Positions 45,670-54,311 of a stretch of 64,000 bases of DNA are shown here, one piece after another. Under the pieces are notes generated by a model that was not told the DNA's origin, did no database searches, and saw nothing but the letters and a program-made list of their open reading frames with translations. Both the position numbers and the translations under genes were made by a program. Every line of letters starts with the position of its first letter. Position 1 is the stretch's first letter. This stretch comes from Xanthobacter sp. YC-JY1 (lineage in GTDB: Bacteria; Pseudomonadota; Alphaproteobacteria; Rhizobiales; Xanthobacteraceae): NCBI RefSeq assembly GCF_021730305.1, contig NZ_CP032674.1:4511001-4575000 (forward strand). The letters run 5' to 3'.

Positions 45670-47643
45670 TCAGGCCGCCTTCTGGGCCTCCCGGTCCACG
45701 ATGGTCACGATGTCCGCCATGATCCGGTTCAGCTCGAAATTCTTCGGCGTGTAGACGGCGGCGACGCCGAAGCCCTTGAGCTGGGCTTCGTCCTCCGGCG
45801 GGATGATGCCGCCCACCACCACCGGGACGTCGGAGAGGCCTTCCGCCCGCATCCGCTCCATCACGTCGCGCACCAGCGGCACGTGGGAGCCGGAGAGGAT
45901 GGAGAGGCCCACCACGTGGACGCCCTCTTCCAGCGCGGCGTTGACGATCTCGGCCGGGGTCAGGCGGATGCCCTCGTAGACCACTTCCATGCCGCAGTCG
46001 CGGGCGCGGACGGCGATCTGCTCAGCGCCGTTGGAGTGGCCGTCGAGGCCGGGCTTGCCCACCAGGAACTTGATGCGGCGGCCGAGCTTCTCGGAGACCG
46101 CATCCACATTCTTCCGCACCTCCTCGAGGCCCTGCGTGTCCACGCGCGCGGCGCGGCCAACGCCGGTAGGGGCGCGGTACTCGCCGAACACCTCGCGCAG
46201 GCAGGTGCCCCATTCGCCCGTGGTCACGCCCGCCTTGGCGCAGACGATGGAGGGCTCCATGATGTTGCGGCCTTCCTGCGCCGCGCTCTTCAGCGCCGCC
46301 AGCGCCGCGTCCACGGCCTTGGCGTCGCGCGCCTCGCGCCACGCCTTCAGGCGCTCGATCTGCTCGGCCTCGACGCCCTCCGGCACGGTGAGGATGGCGC
46401 CTTCGCCGGTGGTCAGCGGCGAGGGCTCGCTCTCGGTCCAGCGGTTGACGCCCACCACCACCTGGTCGCCGCGCTCGATGGCCTCCAGCCGGCGGGTGTT
46501 GGACTCCACCAGCTGCTGCTTCATGTAGGAATTCTCGATGGCCGCGACGGCGCCGCCCATGCCCTCGATGCGGGCCAGCTCCTCGCGCGCCTCGGCCTTC
46601 AGCTCCTCCACCTTCTTGGCGATCTCGGTGGAGCCGTCGAAGATGTCGCCGTATTCGAGCAGGTCGGTCTCATAGGCCACCACCTGCTGCATGCGCAGCG
46701 ACCATTGCTGGTCGAAGGAGCGCGGCAGGCCGAGCGCCTCGTTCCAGGCCGGCAGCTGCACGGCGCGGGCGCGGGCCTTCTTGGAGAGGGTGACGGCCAG
46801 CATCTCCAAGAGGATGCGGTAGACGTTGTTCTCGGGCTGCTGCTCGGTGAGGCCGAGGGAGTTCACCTGCACGCCGTAGCGGAACAGCTTCTGCTTGGCG
46901 TCGGTGATGCCGTAGCGGTTGACGCAGATCTCGTCCCAGAGGTCCACGAACGCGCGCATCTTGCACATCTCGGTGATGAACCGCATGCCCGCATTCACGA
47001 AGAAGGAGATGCGCCCCACTACCTCGCCGAACACGGCGCCTTCCGCCTCGCCGGACTTCTTCACCGTGTCGAGGATGGCGATGGCGTTGGCCAGCGCGAA
47101 GGCCAGCTCCTGCACCGGCGTCGCCCCGGCTTCCTGCAGATGGTAGGAGCACACGTTCATCGGGTTCCACCGGGGCAGATGCTCGGTGGTGAAGATGATG
47201 GTGTCCTTGGTGAGCCGCATGGAGGGCGCGGGCGGGAACACATAGGTGCCGCGCGAGAGGTATTCCTTGATGATGTCGTTCTGCGTCGTGCCCTGCAGCT
47301 TGGAGCGGTCCGCCCCCTGCTCGTCGGCCGTGGCGATGTAGAGCGAGAGCAGCCACGCCGCGCAGGCGTTGATGGTCATGGAGGTGTTCATCTCGGCGAG
47401 CGGGATGCCCTGGAACAGGGTGCGCATGTCGCCGAGGTGGGAAATGGGAACGCCGACCTTGCCCACTTCGCCGCGGGCGAGGGGATGGTCGCTGTCGTAG
47501 CCGGTCTGGGTCGGCAGGTCGAAGGCGACGGACAGGCCGGTCTGGCCCTTGGAGAGGTTGGAGCGGTAGAGCTTGTTGGATTCCGCGGCGGTGGAATGCC
47601 CCGCATAGGTGCGGAAGAGCCAGGGTTTGTCGCGGACCACCAT
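45670..47643 (-). CDS. ecm: Ethylmalonyl-CoA mutase (MeaA family)
   Basis: Ecm is the B12 enzyme that converts (2R)-ethylmalonyl-CoA to (2S)-methylsuccinyl-CoA in the ethylmalonyl-CoA pathway. The 657 residues begin with the MeaA-type DKPWLFRTYAGHSTAAESN, and FDLPTQTGYDSDHP, RLTKDTIIFTTEHLPRW and NVCSYHLQEAGAT follow. The C-terminal cobalamin domain has DGHSNG (534-539; DxHxxG), ILSGSHVPL and VVVGGIIPPEDE. It is one chain, unlike two-subunit methylmalonyl-CoA mutase, and the words fit the ethylmalonyl branch. The presence of ccr close by supports this. Confidence 0.95.
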   Translation of the reverse strand: MVVRDKPWLFRTYAGHSTAAESNKLYRSNLSKGQTGLSVAFDLPTQTGYDSDHPLARGEVGKVGVPISHLGDMRTLFQGIPLAEMNTSMTINACAAWLLSLYIATADEQGADRSKLQGTTQNDIIKEYLSRGTYVFPPAPSMRLTKDTIIFTTEHLPRWNPMNVCSYHLQEAGATPVQELAFALANAIAILDTVKKSGEAEGAVFGEVVGRISFFVNAGMRFITEMCKMRAFVDLWDEICVNRYGITDAKQKLFRYGVQVNSLGLTEQQPENNVYRILLEMLAVTLSKKARARAVQLPAWNEALGLPRSFDQQWSLRMQQVVAYETDLLEYGDIFDGSTEIAKKVEELKAEAREELARIEGMGGAVAAIENSYMKQQLVESNTRRLEAIERGDQVVVGVNRWTESEPSPLTTGEGAILTVPEGVEAEQIERLKAWREARDAKAVDAALAALKSAAQEGRNIMEPSIVCAKAGVTTGEWGTCLREVFGEYRAPTGVGRAARVDTQGLEEVRKNVDAVSEKLGRRIKFLVGKPGLDGHSNGAEQIAVRARDCGMEVVYEGIRLTPAEIVNAALEEGVHVVGLSILSGSHVPLVRDVMERMRAEGLSDVPVVVGGIIPPEDEAQLKGFGVAAVYTPKNFELNRIMADIVTIVDREAQKAA

Positions 47644-47890
47644 TTCCTAATCCCCATCCATCGCTTTTGGATATTTGCCGCGATTGTGCGTCGCAATGCG
47701 CGCGCCGTCGATGGGAAATTTTTCCAATACCGGACGGCGGCTGGCCCGTGCAGGGCGCCACGACGGGGCGCCGTTAGCCGCTCGATTCGGCACCCGCGCA
47801 CCTGCATTTTTAGTTGTGAAGTTAATTAATTTCTCTTTTTAATTGTGTTGATGCTAGCCTTCCACCCGCTTCGGATCCGGGGGGACAAGC

Positions 47891-48271
47891 GTGCGGCACG
47901 TGGTGGTTCTCATGGCGGCGCTCGCGTCCGCTGCATGCGCGAAATCGGCCGATAAGGTCTCGGCAGCCTATGTCTCGCCGATGCAGTTCCAGAGCTACAG
48001 CTGCCAGCAGCTCGCGCAGGAAGCCGAGCGCATATCGGCCCGCGCTATCGCCCTCACCGGGGCCCAGAACAACCGCGCCACGAGCGACGCGGTGGCGACC
48101 ACCGTGGCCGTGGTCATCTTCTGGCCCGCCGCCTTTCTCGTGGGCGGCGACGATGCGCAAACCGCGGAACTGGCGCGGCTCAAGGGCGAGATGGACGCCA
48201 TCGAGCAGGTGTCCATCCAGAAGAAATGCGGCATCGCCTTCCAGCGCGAGGATGTCCAGAAGGCGTCCTGA
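47891..48271 (+). CDS. Small lipoprotein of unknown function
   Basis: The 126-residue product starts at GTG 47891 and has a signal peptide with lipobox LASAAC (Cys near residue 16). The mature part has AYVSPMQFQSYSCQQLAQEAERISARAIALTGAQNN, a hydrophobic stretch (TTVAVVIFWPAAFLVGG) and a C-terminal helix ending QKKCGIAFQ. This pattern (SPxQFxxYSCxQLxxE...ATSDAV...FWPA) is a Hyphomicrobiales lipoprotein family that I recognise but which has no known function. The AT-rich block at 47820-47855 probably holds its promoter. It lies between ecm and the GlsB gene. Confidence 0.75.
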   Translation: MRHVVVLMAALASAACAKSADKVSAAYVSPMQFQSYSCQQLAQEAERISARAIALTGAQNNRATSDAVATTVAVVIFWPAAFLVGGDDAQTAELARLKGEMDAIEQVSIQKKCGIAFQREDVQKAS

Positions 48272-48314
48272 CCCGCTCTTCCTTTCACACGCGGTGCTAC
48301 CGAAAGTGCCGGCC

Positions 48315-48359
48315 CGGCCCCGTGCTCCACCCGTCGAACGATAGCGCAGCACGGGGCCG
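48315..48359. terminator. Hairpin between lipoprotein and GlsB genes
   Basis: A perfect 12-bp stem (CGGCCCCGTGCT / AGCACGGGGCCG) with a 21-base loop lies between two convergent genes. There is no T-run, so it is a probable but unproven shared terminator. Confidence 0.4.
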
Positions 48360-48375
48360 GCGGCGGGCCTGCGCG

Positions 48376-48612
48376 CTAGCGCTTCACCAGCGAGATCACG
48401 AACAGGAGGATCACCGCGCCCAGCGTCGCCGAGATGATCTGGCCGATCACGCCGCCCACCACGAAGACGCCGCCGAACAGGAACCCGCCGATGATGGCGC
48501 CGACGATGCCCACGGCGATGTTGCCCAGGAGGCCGAAGCCGTAGCCCTGGAAGAGCTGGCCCGCCAGGAAGCCGGCGACCGCCCCGACGATGATCATCCA
48601 GATGATGCCCAT
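48376..48612 (-). CDS. GlsB/YeaQ/YmgE family small membrane protein
   Basis: The 78-residue protein has three helices with the family pattern IIVGAVAGFLAGQLFQGYGFGLLGNIAVGIVGAIIGG and a C-terminal LGAVILLFVISLVKR. Such proteins are stress-associated inner-membrane proteins; the name transglycosylase-associated reflects no proven activity. Start ATG 48612 is preceded by GGGAGA. It is divergent from ccr. Confidence 0.9.
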   Translation of the reverse strand: MGIIWMIIVGAVAGFLAGQLFQGYGFGLLGNIAVGIVGAIIGGFLFGGVFVVGGVIGQIISATLGAVILLFVISLVKR

Positions 48613-48827
48613 GAACGTCTCCCATCCCCTTGTGTCGGCGCCGGCCGTCCGGCGCGGAACAGCGCCACTCTAGCGGGGCGCGCCGCCGCCGGAAACGCCA
48701 GCGCGGCCATGGCCCTTCATTCTCCCCTGCCGCAGCGCCACATGGCCGAATGTCGGGGTTGAGAATGACTATCGCCTTGGATTTTTTCTCTGCTACGCTG
48801 CATTGCGAGATAGGGACTTAACGACGC

Positions 48828-48839
48828 GACCGAACGGTC
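48828..48839. promoter_or_regulatory. TetR-type palindrome in the ccr leader
   Basis: GACCGAACGGTC is a perfect palindrome 24 bases before the ccr start. Its ACCGnnCGGT core is typical of TetR-family operators. In Methylobacterium ccr is controlled by a TetR-family regulator (CcrR) through a palindrome, so a similar control is plausible here. No tetR gene lies in the window. Confidence 0.45.
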
Positions 48840-48862
48840 CACTTGAGGAGAGGACGACAGCC

Positions 48863-50146
48863 ATGGCCCAGACGGCAGCCGCCAATACGAACGAGGGACC
48901 GGTGAAGGACCTTTATGAGCTCGGCGAGATTCCGCCGCTCGGCCATGTGCCCGCCAACATGTATGCCTGGGCCATCCGCCGCGACCGCCACGGGCCGCCG
49001 GAGCAGTCCTTCCAGCTGGAGGTGGTGCCCACCTGGGAGCTGGGCGAGCAGGACGTGCTGGTGCTCGTGATGGCAGCAGGCGTGAACTACAACGGTATCT
49101 GGGCAGGCCTCGGCGAGCCGATCTCCGTGTTCGACGTGCACAAGGTGCCCTATCACATCGCCGGCTCCGATGCCTCGGGCATCGTCTGGGCGGTGGGCTC
49201 CAAGGTGAAGCGCTGGAAGGTCGGCGACGAGGTGGTCGTCCACTGCAATCAGGACGACGGAGACGACGAGGAGTGCAACGGCGGCGACCCGATGTTCTCC
49301 CCCTCCCAGCGCATCTGGGGCTATGAGACGCCGGACGGCTCCTTCGCCCAGTTCTGCCGGGTGCAGGCGCGCCAGCTGATGCCGCGCCCCAAGCACCTCA
49401 CCTGGGAGGAGAGCGCCTGCTACACCCTCACCATGGCCACCGCCTACCGTATGCTGTTCGGCCACCCGCCCCATGATGTGAAGCCCGGCGACTATGTGCT
49501 GGTGTGGGGTGCCTCGGGCGGCCTCGGCGTGTTCGGCGTGCAGCTCGCCGCCGCCTCCGGCGCGCACGTGATCGGCGTCATCTCGGATGAGACCAAGCGC
49601 GATTACGTGCTCGGCCTCGGCGCCAAGGGCGTCATCAACCGCAAGGACTTCAAGTGCTGGGGCCAGCTGCCCAAGGTGAACTCGCCGGAATATGCGGAGT
49701 GGCTCAAGGAAGCCCGCAAATTCGGCAAGGCGATCTGGGACATCACCGGCAAGCGTGACGTGGACATCGTGTTCGAGCACCCCGGCGAGAGCACCTTCCC
49801 GGTGTCCACGCTGGTGGGTAAGCGCGGTGGCATGATCGTGTTCTGCGCCGGCACCACCGGCTTCAACATCACCTTCGACGCCCGCTATGTGTGGATGCGC
49901 CAGAAGCGTATCCAGGGCTCGCACTTCGCCCACCTCAAGCAGGCTTCCGCCGCCAACCAGTTCATCATCGACCGGCGCGTGGACCCCTGCATGTCGGAAG
50001 TGTTCCCGTGGGACCGCATCCCCGAGGCGCACACCAAGATGTGGAAGAACCAGCACGCCCCCGGCAACATGGCGGTGCTGGTGAACTCCCCCCGCACCGG
50101 CCTGCGCACGTTCGACGACGTGCTGGAGGCCCTGCCGAAGAAGTGA
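48863..50146 (+). CDS. ccr: Crotonyl-CoA carboxylase/reductase
   Basis: Ccr reduces crotonyl-CoA with NADPH and fixes CO2 to give (2S)-ethylmalonyl-CoA, the key step of the ethylmalonyl-CoA pathway. The 427 residues have the MDR fold with AGVNYNGIWAGLGEP, the conserved NQDDGDDEECNGGDPMFSPSQRIWGYET insertion of the Ccr branch, the NADPH-binding WGASGGLGVFGVQLA and the C-terminal VWMRQKRIQGSHFAHLKQASAAN. The ATG 48863 has AGGAGAGGA upstream. The gene points away from ecm with two small genes between. It enables growth on C2/C4 carbon without isocitrate lyase. Confidence 0.97.
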   Translation: MAQTAAANTNEGPVKDLYELGEIPPLGHVPANMYAWAIRRDRHGPPEQSFQLEVVPTWELGEQDVLVLVMAAGVNYNGIWAGLGEPISVFDVHKVPYHIAGSDASGIVWAVGSKVKRWKVGDEVVVHCNQDDGDDEECNGGDPMFSPSQRIWGYETPDGSFAQFCRVQARQLMPRPKHLTWEESACYTLTMATAYRMLFGHPPHDVKPGDYVLVWGASGGLGVFGVQLAAASGAHVIGVISDETKRDYVLGLGAKGVINRKDFKCWGQLPKVNSPEYAEWLKEARKFGKAIWDITGKRDVDIVFEHPGESTFPVSTLVGKRGGMIVFCAGTTGFNITFDARYVWMRQKRIQGSHFAHLKQASAANQFIIDRRVDPCMSEVFPWDRIPEAHTKMWKNQHAPGNMAVLVNSPRTGLRTFDDVLEALPKK

Positions 50147-50150
50147 AGCT

Positions 50151-50177
50151 CCAGCCCCCGGCATCCCCGGGGGCTGG
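50151..50177. terminator. Hairpin after ccr
   Basis: A perfect 11-bp stem (CCAGCCCCCGG / CCGGGGGCTGG) with a 5-base loop starts five bases after the ccr stop, between convergent ccr and murC. No T-run follows. Confidence 0.55.
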
Positions 50178-50338
50178 CCATGCCCCGCGATGGGGCCCTT
50201 CACGTGAATAACGTGCCCGCTGCGGGGGCGTCTCCCCCGCCTGCGCATCGGCGCCGCCAATGCTGACCGTCAGGGTCAGCCCGACGCGGAGCGCCCGGTG
50301 TCCGGAAACGCCGCACGCGCTGTGTCAACAGGGAGAGT

Positions 50339-51751
50339 TCAGGCCGCTGGCTTCAGCGCCTGCAGCTCGGACGGCAGGGCATAGGCCCAGCCGGAGATGG
50401 AGCCGGCGCCGAGGCAGATCACGTAGTCGCCGGGCTTGGCGAGGCCCGCGACGATGCCGGCCAGCTGCTCCGGCCCTTCCAGCGCCGTCACCGAGCGGTG
50501 GCCGTGGGCGATGAGGCCCTGCACCAGATGGTCCCGGTCGACGCCGGGAATGGGCGCCTCGCCGGCGGTGTAGACCGGCGCCACCACCACATGATCGGCA
50601 TCGTTGAAGCAGGTGCAGAATTCGTCGAACAGGGACGCGAGGCGGCTGTAGCGGTGCGGCTGCACCACGGCGATCACCTGCCCCTCGCTCGCCGCGCGGG
50701 CCGCCTTGAGCACGGCGGCGATTTCCACCGGGTGGTGGCCGTAATCGTCGAACACCGTCACGCCGTTCCACTCGCCGGTGCGGGTGAAGCGCCGCTTCAC
50801 GCCGCCGAACGCGGAGAGCGCCTCGATGATCTTCTCGTCCGGCACCTTCAGTTCGTGCGCGACGGCGATGGCGGCGGTCGCGTTCAGCGCATTGTGCTTG
50901 CCGGGCATGGGCAGGCGCAGCCCGCGGATTTCGTGCACGGTCTCGCCGGCACGGTTGCGGAACACCACGCCGAATTTGGTGACGCCGCCCTTCAGGTCCA
51001 CGTCCACGAGGCGCACGTCGGCCTGCGGGTTCTCGCCATAGGTGATGACGCGCCGGTCCTCGATGCGCCCCACCAGCGCCTGCACCACCGGATGGTCGAT
51101 GCACATCACCGCGAAGCCGTAGAAGGGCACGTTCTCCACGAACGCCTTGAACGCCTCCTGCACCTTGTCGAAGGTCTTGAAGTGGTCGAGGTGCTCGGGG
51201 TCCACATTGGTGACGATGGCGACTTCCGTGGGCAGCTTCAGGAAGGTGCCGTCGCTCTCGTCCGCCTCCACCACCATCCAGTTGCCGTCGCCGAGGCGGG
51301 CGTTGGTGCCATAGGCGTTGATGATGCCGCCGTTGATGACGGTGGGGTCGAAATTGCCGGCATCGAGCAGGGTCGCCACCAGCGAGGTGGTGGTGGTCTT
51401 GCCATGGGTGCCGGCGATGGAGACGCAGCTCTTCAGCCGCATCAGCTCGGCCAGCATCTCGGCCCGGCGGACCACGGGCAGGCGCTTGGCGCGGGCGGCC
51501 ATCAGCTCGGGATTGTCGCGTTTGATGGCGGAGGAGACGACCACCACGTCCGCGTCGTCCACGTTGGCGGCGGCATGGCCGATCATCACCTTGATGCCGC
51601 GCTCGCGCAGGCGCTTCACGTTGGCGCTGTCGGCCACGTCCGAGCCCTGCACCTCGTAGCCGAGATTGTGCAGCACCTCGGCGATGCCGCTCATGCCGAT
51701 GCCGCCGATGCCGACGAAGTGGATGGAGCCGAGGCCGGACGGCAGCTTCAT
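50339..51751 (-). CDS. murC: UDP-N-acetylmuramate--L-alanine ligase
   Basis: MurC adds L-alanine to UDP-MurNAc in the cytoplasm, the first peptide step of peptidoglycan synthesis. The 470 residues have the N-terminal [15 protein letters not shown], the ATP loop [30 protein letters not shown], and the C-terminal [14 protein letters not shown] and QPHRYSR motifs. The start ATG overlaps the murG stop by four bases. murB, ddl and ftsQAZ, which often follow murC, are not here. Confidence 0.97.
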   Translation of the reverse strand: MKLPSGLGSIHFVGIGGIGMSGIAEVLHNLGYEVQGSDVADSANVKRLRERGIKVMIGHAAANVDDADVVVVSSAIKRDNPELMAARAKRLPVVRRAEMLAELMRLKSCVSIAGTHGKTTTTSLVATLLDAGNFDPTVINGGIINAYGTNARLGDGNWMVVEADESDGTFLKLPTEVAIVTNVDPEHLDHFKTFDKVQEAFKAFVENVPFYGFAVMCIDHPVVQALVGRIEDRRVITYGENPQADVRLVDVDLKGGVTKFGVVFRNRAGETVHEIRGLRLPMPGKHNALNATAAIAVAHELKVPDEKIIEALSAFGGVKRRFTRTGEWNGVTVFDDYGHHPVEIAAVLKAARAASEGQVIAVVQPHRYSRLASLFDEFCTCFNDADHVVVAPVYTAGEAPIPGVDRDHLVQGLIAHGHRSVTALEGPEQLAGIVAGLAKPGDYVICLGAGSISGWAYALPSELQALKPAA

Positions 51752-52875
51752 GCGCTGTTTCCCCTGAAGGTTGCGACCGCGCCGCCGCCCGCCAGATGCC
51801 GGACGAGACCGCCCAGCCGCTCGGCGGCGTCAAGCACGCTCTGGCTTCTGGCCCGTTCGGCCATGCGCGTCAATGATGCGGGTTCGGCGGCGAAGGTATT
51901 GAGTTCCAGCGCCAGCCGGTCCGGCTCGAATTCCACCTGCCGCAGCACCAGCGCCGCGCCCACCTCGGCGAGGGTGCGGGCGTTGGCGGCCTGGTCCTGG
52001 TCCAGCGCATGGGGCAGCGGCACGAGGATGGAGGGCCGGCCCAAAGCGGCCAGCTCCGCGACCGTGCCGGCGCCGGAGCGGGAGATGACGAGATGGGCGC
52101 CCGCCATGCGCGCCGGCAAATCGTCGAAGAAGGTCTGCACCTCGGCCCGCACGCCGAGCCGGGCATAGGTATCCCGCACCCGGTCCAGATCCTCTTCCCG
52201 CGCCTGCTGGACGAGGACGAGGCGGGCCCTGAGATCGGCGCCGAGCCGCGCGACGGCCTCGGGCACCACATCGGACATCACGCGCGCGCCCTGGCTGCCG
52301 CCGAAGACCAGCACGTGGAAGTCGCCACCGGGGACCGGCGGATCGTAGGGCGCGGCCGCGGCGGCGATGGCTGCGGGGCGCAGGGGATTGCCCGTCCATA
52401 CCGCCTTGGCCTTCAGCGCGGGATCAGCATCCACCACGCCGGGAAAGCCGGTGGCGATGGCGGTGACGCGGCGCGCCAGCAGCCGGTTGGCCCGGCCCAT
52501 CACGCCGTTCGCCTCGTGCACGATGCTCGGCACGCCGGAAAAGCTCGCCGCCAGCAGCGGCGGCACGGTGGGATAGCCGCCGAAGCCGACCACGGCCACC
52601 GGCTTCACCCGGCGCAGCAAGGCGAGGCTGGAGACGAAGCCCGAGGCGAGCGCGAGCCCGGTGCGGGCAAGCGAGATGGGGGAGCGCCCGCGCACCGTGT
52701 CGGCCGGCAGCACGTGCAGCTCCCGCGCCGGGAAGTGCCCGGCATAGCGGGCGGCGCGGGCGTCGGTGGCGAGATCCACCGTGAAGCCCTGCCGGGTCAG
52801 CACGGCGGCCAGCGCCTCGGCGGGAAACAGGTGGCCGCCGGTGCCTCCGGCGGCGAGAAGGACGAGATCGGTCAC
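51748..52875 (-). CDS. murG: Lipid II synthase MurG
   Basis: MurG transfers GlcNAc to lipid I on the inner face of the membrane, giving lipid II. The 375 residues show the N-terminal [58 protein letters not shown] and [35 protein letters not shown]. The GTG at 52875 was taken as start because conservation begins there and GAGGGGG precedes it; the frame stays open upstream to 53157 without support. Its stop overlaps murC and the ftsW stop lies 100 bases upstream. Confidence 0.95.
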   Translation of the reverse strand: MTDLVLLAAGGTGGHLFPAEALAAVLTRQGFTVDLATDARAARYAGHFPARELHVLPADTVRGRSPISLARTGLALASGFVSSLALLRRVKPVAVVGFGGYPTVPPLLAASFSGVPSIVHEANGVMGRANRLLARRVTAIATGFPGVVDADPALKAKAVWTGNPLRPAAIAAAAAPYDPPVPGGDFHVLVFGGSQGARVMSDVVPEAVARLGADLRARLVLVQQAREEDLDRVRDTYARLGVRAEVQTFFDDLPARMAGAHLVISRSGAGTVAELAALGRPSILVPLPHALDQDQAANARTLAEVGAALVLRQVEFEPDRLALELNTFAAEPASLTRMAERARSQSVLDAAERLGGLVRHLAGGGAVATFRGNSA

Positions 52876-52975
52876 ATTACCCCCTCGGGCTGCCGGGCAG
52901 CGGCGCGGCCGGAGCATCTGGCGCACGCGCCGCAGTGCCCCGGCAATGCGGCGGTTCCGCGTCCGCGCGCCGCGA

Positions 52976-54187
52976 TCAGGCCGGGTCCGCCAGCGCTGCG
53001 GGCGGCGGCGACACCGGACGGGCGAGGCTCTCACCCCGGCGCGCATCGCCGTGCCCCTCGCTGAGCCGCGCCAGCGCCGCGGCGCCGGGCCGCTTGCGCG
53101 AGAGGGCCAGCAGCATTCCCATGCCGAAGGCGATGGAGATGAGCGAGGAGCCGCCATAGGAGATGAAGGGCAGCGTCATGCCCTTGGCCGGCGCGATATG
53201 GACGTTCACCGCCATGTTGATGGAGGCCTGCAGGCTGAACAGCAGCGCGAGGCCGGTGATGGCGAAGCGGGTGAAGGGATCGCTCTCCTTCGAGGCGCGC
53301 GAGAGCGAGCGCAGCAGGATGAAGGCGAAAAGAGCGAGGATGATGAGGCACAGGATGATGCCGAACTCCTCGCCCGCCACCGCGAATACGAAGTCGGTGT
53401 GGCCGTCCGGGAGCATCCGCTTCATGGTGCCCTCGCCCGGCCCGGTGCCGAACCAGCCGCCGCTGCGGAACGAGTTCAGCGCCGCGTCGATCTGGTAGGT
53501 GTCGCCGGAATCCGGGTTGAGGAAGCGATTGATGCGCTTCTGCACGTGGGACACGGTCATGTAGGCGATGAAACCGCCGCCCGCGCCGACGCCGACGAGC
53601 CCCACCATCCAGATCCAGCGCAGGCCGGCGAGGAAGAACAGGGACGACCAGACAAGGCAGATCAGCAGGCTCTGGCCGAAGTCCGGCTGCTTCACCAGCG
53701 GGCCGAGCACGCTGCCGAGCAGGAGGAAGGCGAACAAAGTCGCCGGCATCTCCGGCCGCTTGGTGCTTTCGGCGAACAGCCAGGCGGCGAGGATGACGAA
53801 GGCCGGCTTGATGAATTCCGACGGCTGCACGGTGATGCCGGCGATGGTGAGCCAGCGCCGGGCGCCCTTCACTTCCGGCCCGAACACCAGCGTCGCCAGC
53901 AGCAGCACGAAGAACACGCCGAACACCACCACGCAGGTGCGCCGGATGGTGCGGGGCGACATGAACGAGGTGGCGACCATCACCACCGCGGCGGGGATGA
54001 GGAACAGCACCTGCCGGTTCACGAAGTGGAACGGGTCGGCGATGTTGAGGCGGGCGGCCACCGCCGGGCTCGCGGCGAGGCACAGGATGATGCCGATCAC
54101 CATCAGCCCGACCAGGCTTGCCAGCAGGGCACGGTCCACCGTCCACCACCATTCGCTCAAGACGGTGCGGTCGGCGCGCGACATCAT
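52976..54187 (-). CDS. ftsW: Septal peptidoglycan polymerase FtsW
   Basis: FtsW is the SEDS-family glycosyltransferase of the division septum and works with FtsI. The 403 residues have ten helices, the words GARRWLTIAGITVQPSEFIKPAFVI, KQPDFGQSLLI with the catalytic Asp, FLNPDSGDTYQIDAALNSFRSGGWFGTGPGEGTMKR, HTDFVFAVAGEEFG and the final FISYGGSSLI. ATG 54187 or 54184 (MMSRADR) fits the usual alphaproteobacterial start, with GGAG ten bases upstream. It heads a ftsW-murG-murC unit. Confidence 0.95.
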   Translation of the reverse strand: MMSRADRTVLSEWWWTVDRALLASLVGLMVIGIILCLAASPAVAARLNIADPFHFVNRQVLFLIPAAVVMVATSFMSPRTIRRTCVVVFGVFFVLLLATLVFGPEVKGARRWLTIAGITVQPSEFIKPAFVILAAWLFAESTKRPEMPATLFAFLLLGSVLGPLVKQPDFGQSLLICLVWSSLFFLAGLRWIWMVGLVGVGAGGGFIAYMTVSHVQKRINRFLNPDSGDTYQIDAALNSFRSGGWFGTGPGEGTMKRMLPDGHTDFVFAVAGEEFGIILCLIILALFAFILLRSLSRASKESDPFTRFAITGLALLFSLQASINMAVNVHIAPAKGMTLPFISYGGSSLISIAFGMGMLLALSRKRPGAAALARLSEGHGDARRGESLARPVSPPPAALADPA

Positions 54188-54311
54188 GGGACGCATACTC
54201 CGGGACGGGACATTTCCCGCACCATGCCCCCGCGTTGGTTGACGGCCGATTAAGGATGGTTGCCGGGACCGGGGCATCGCGAAATGGTGTCCGGCGCCCT
54301 ATCTTTGCCTC

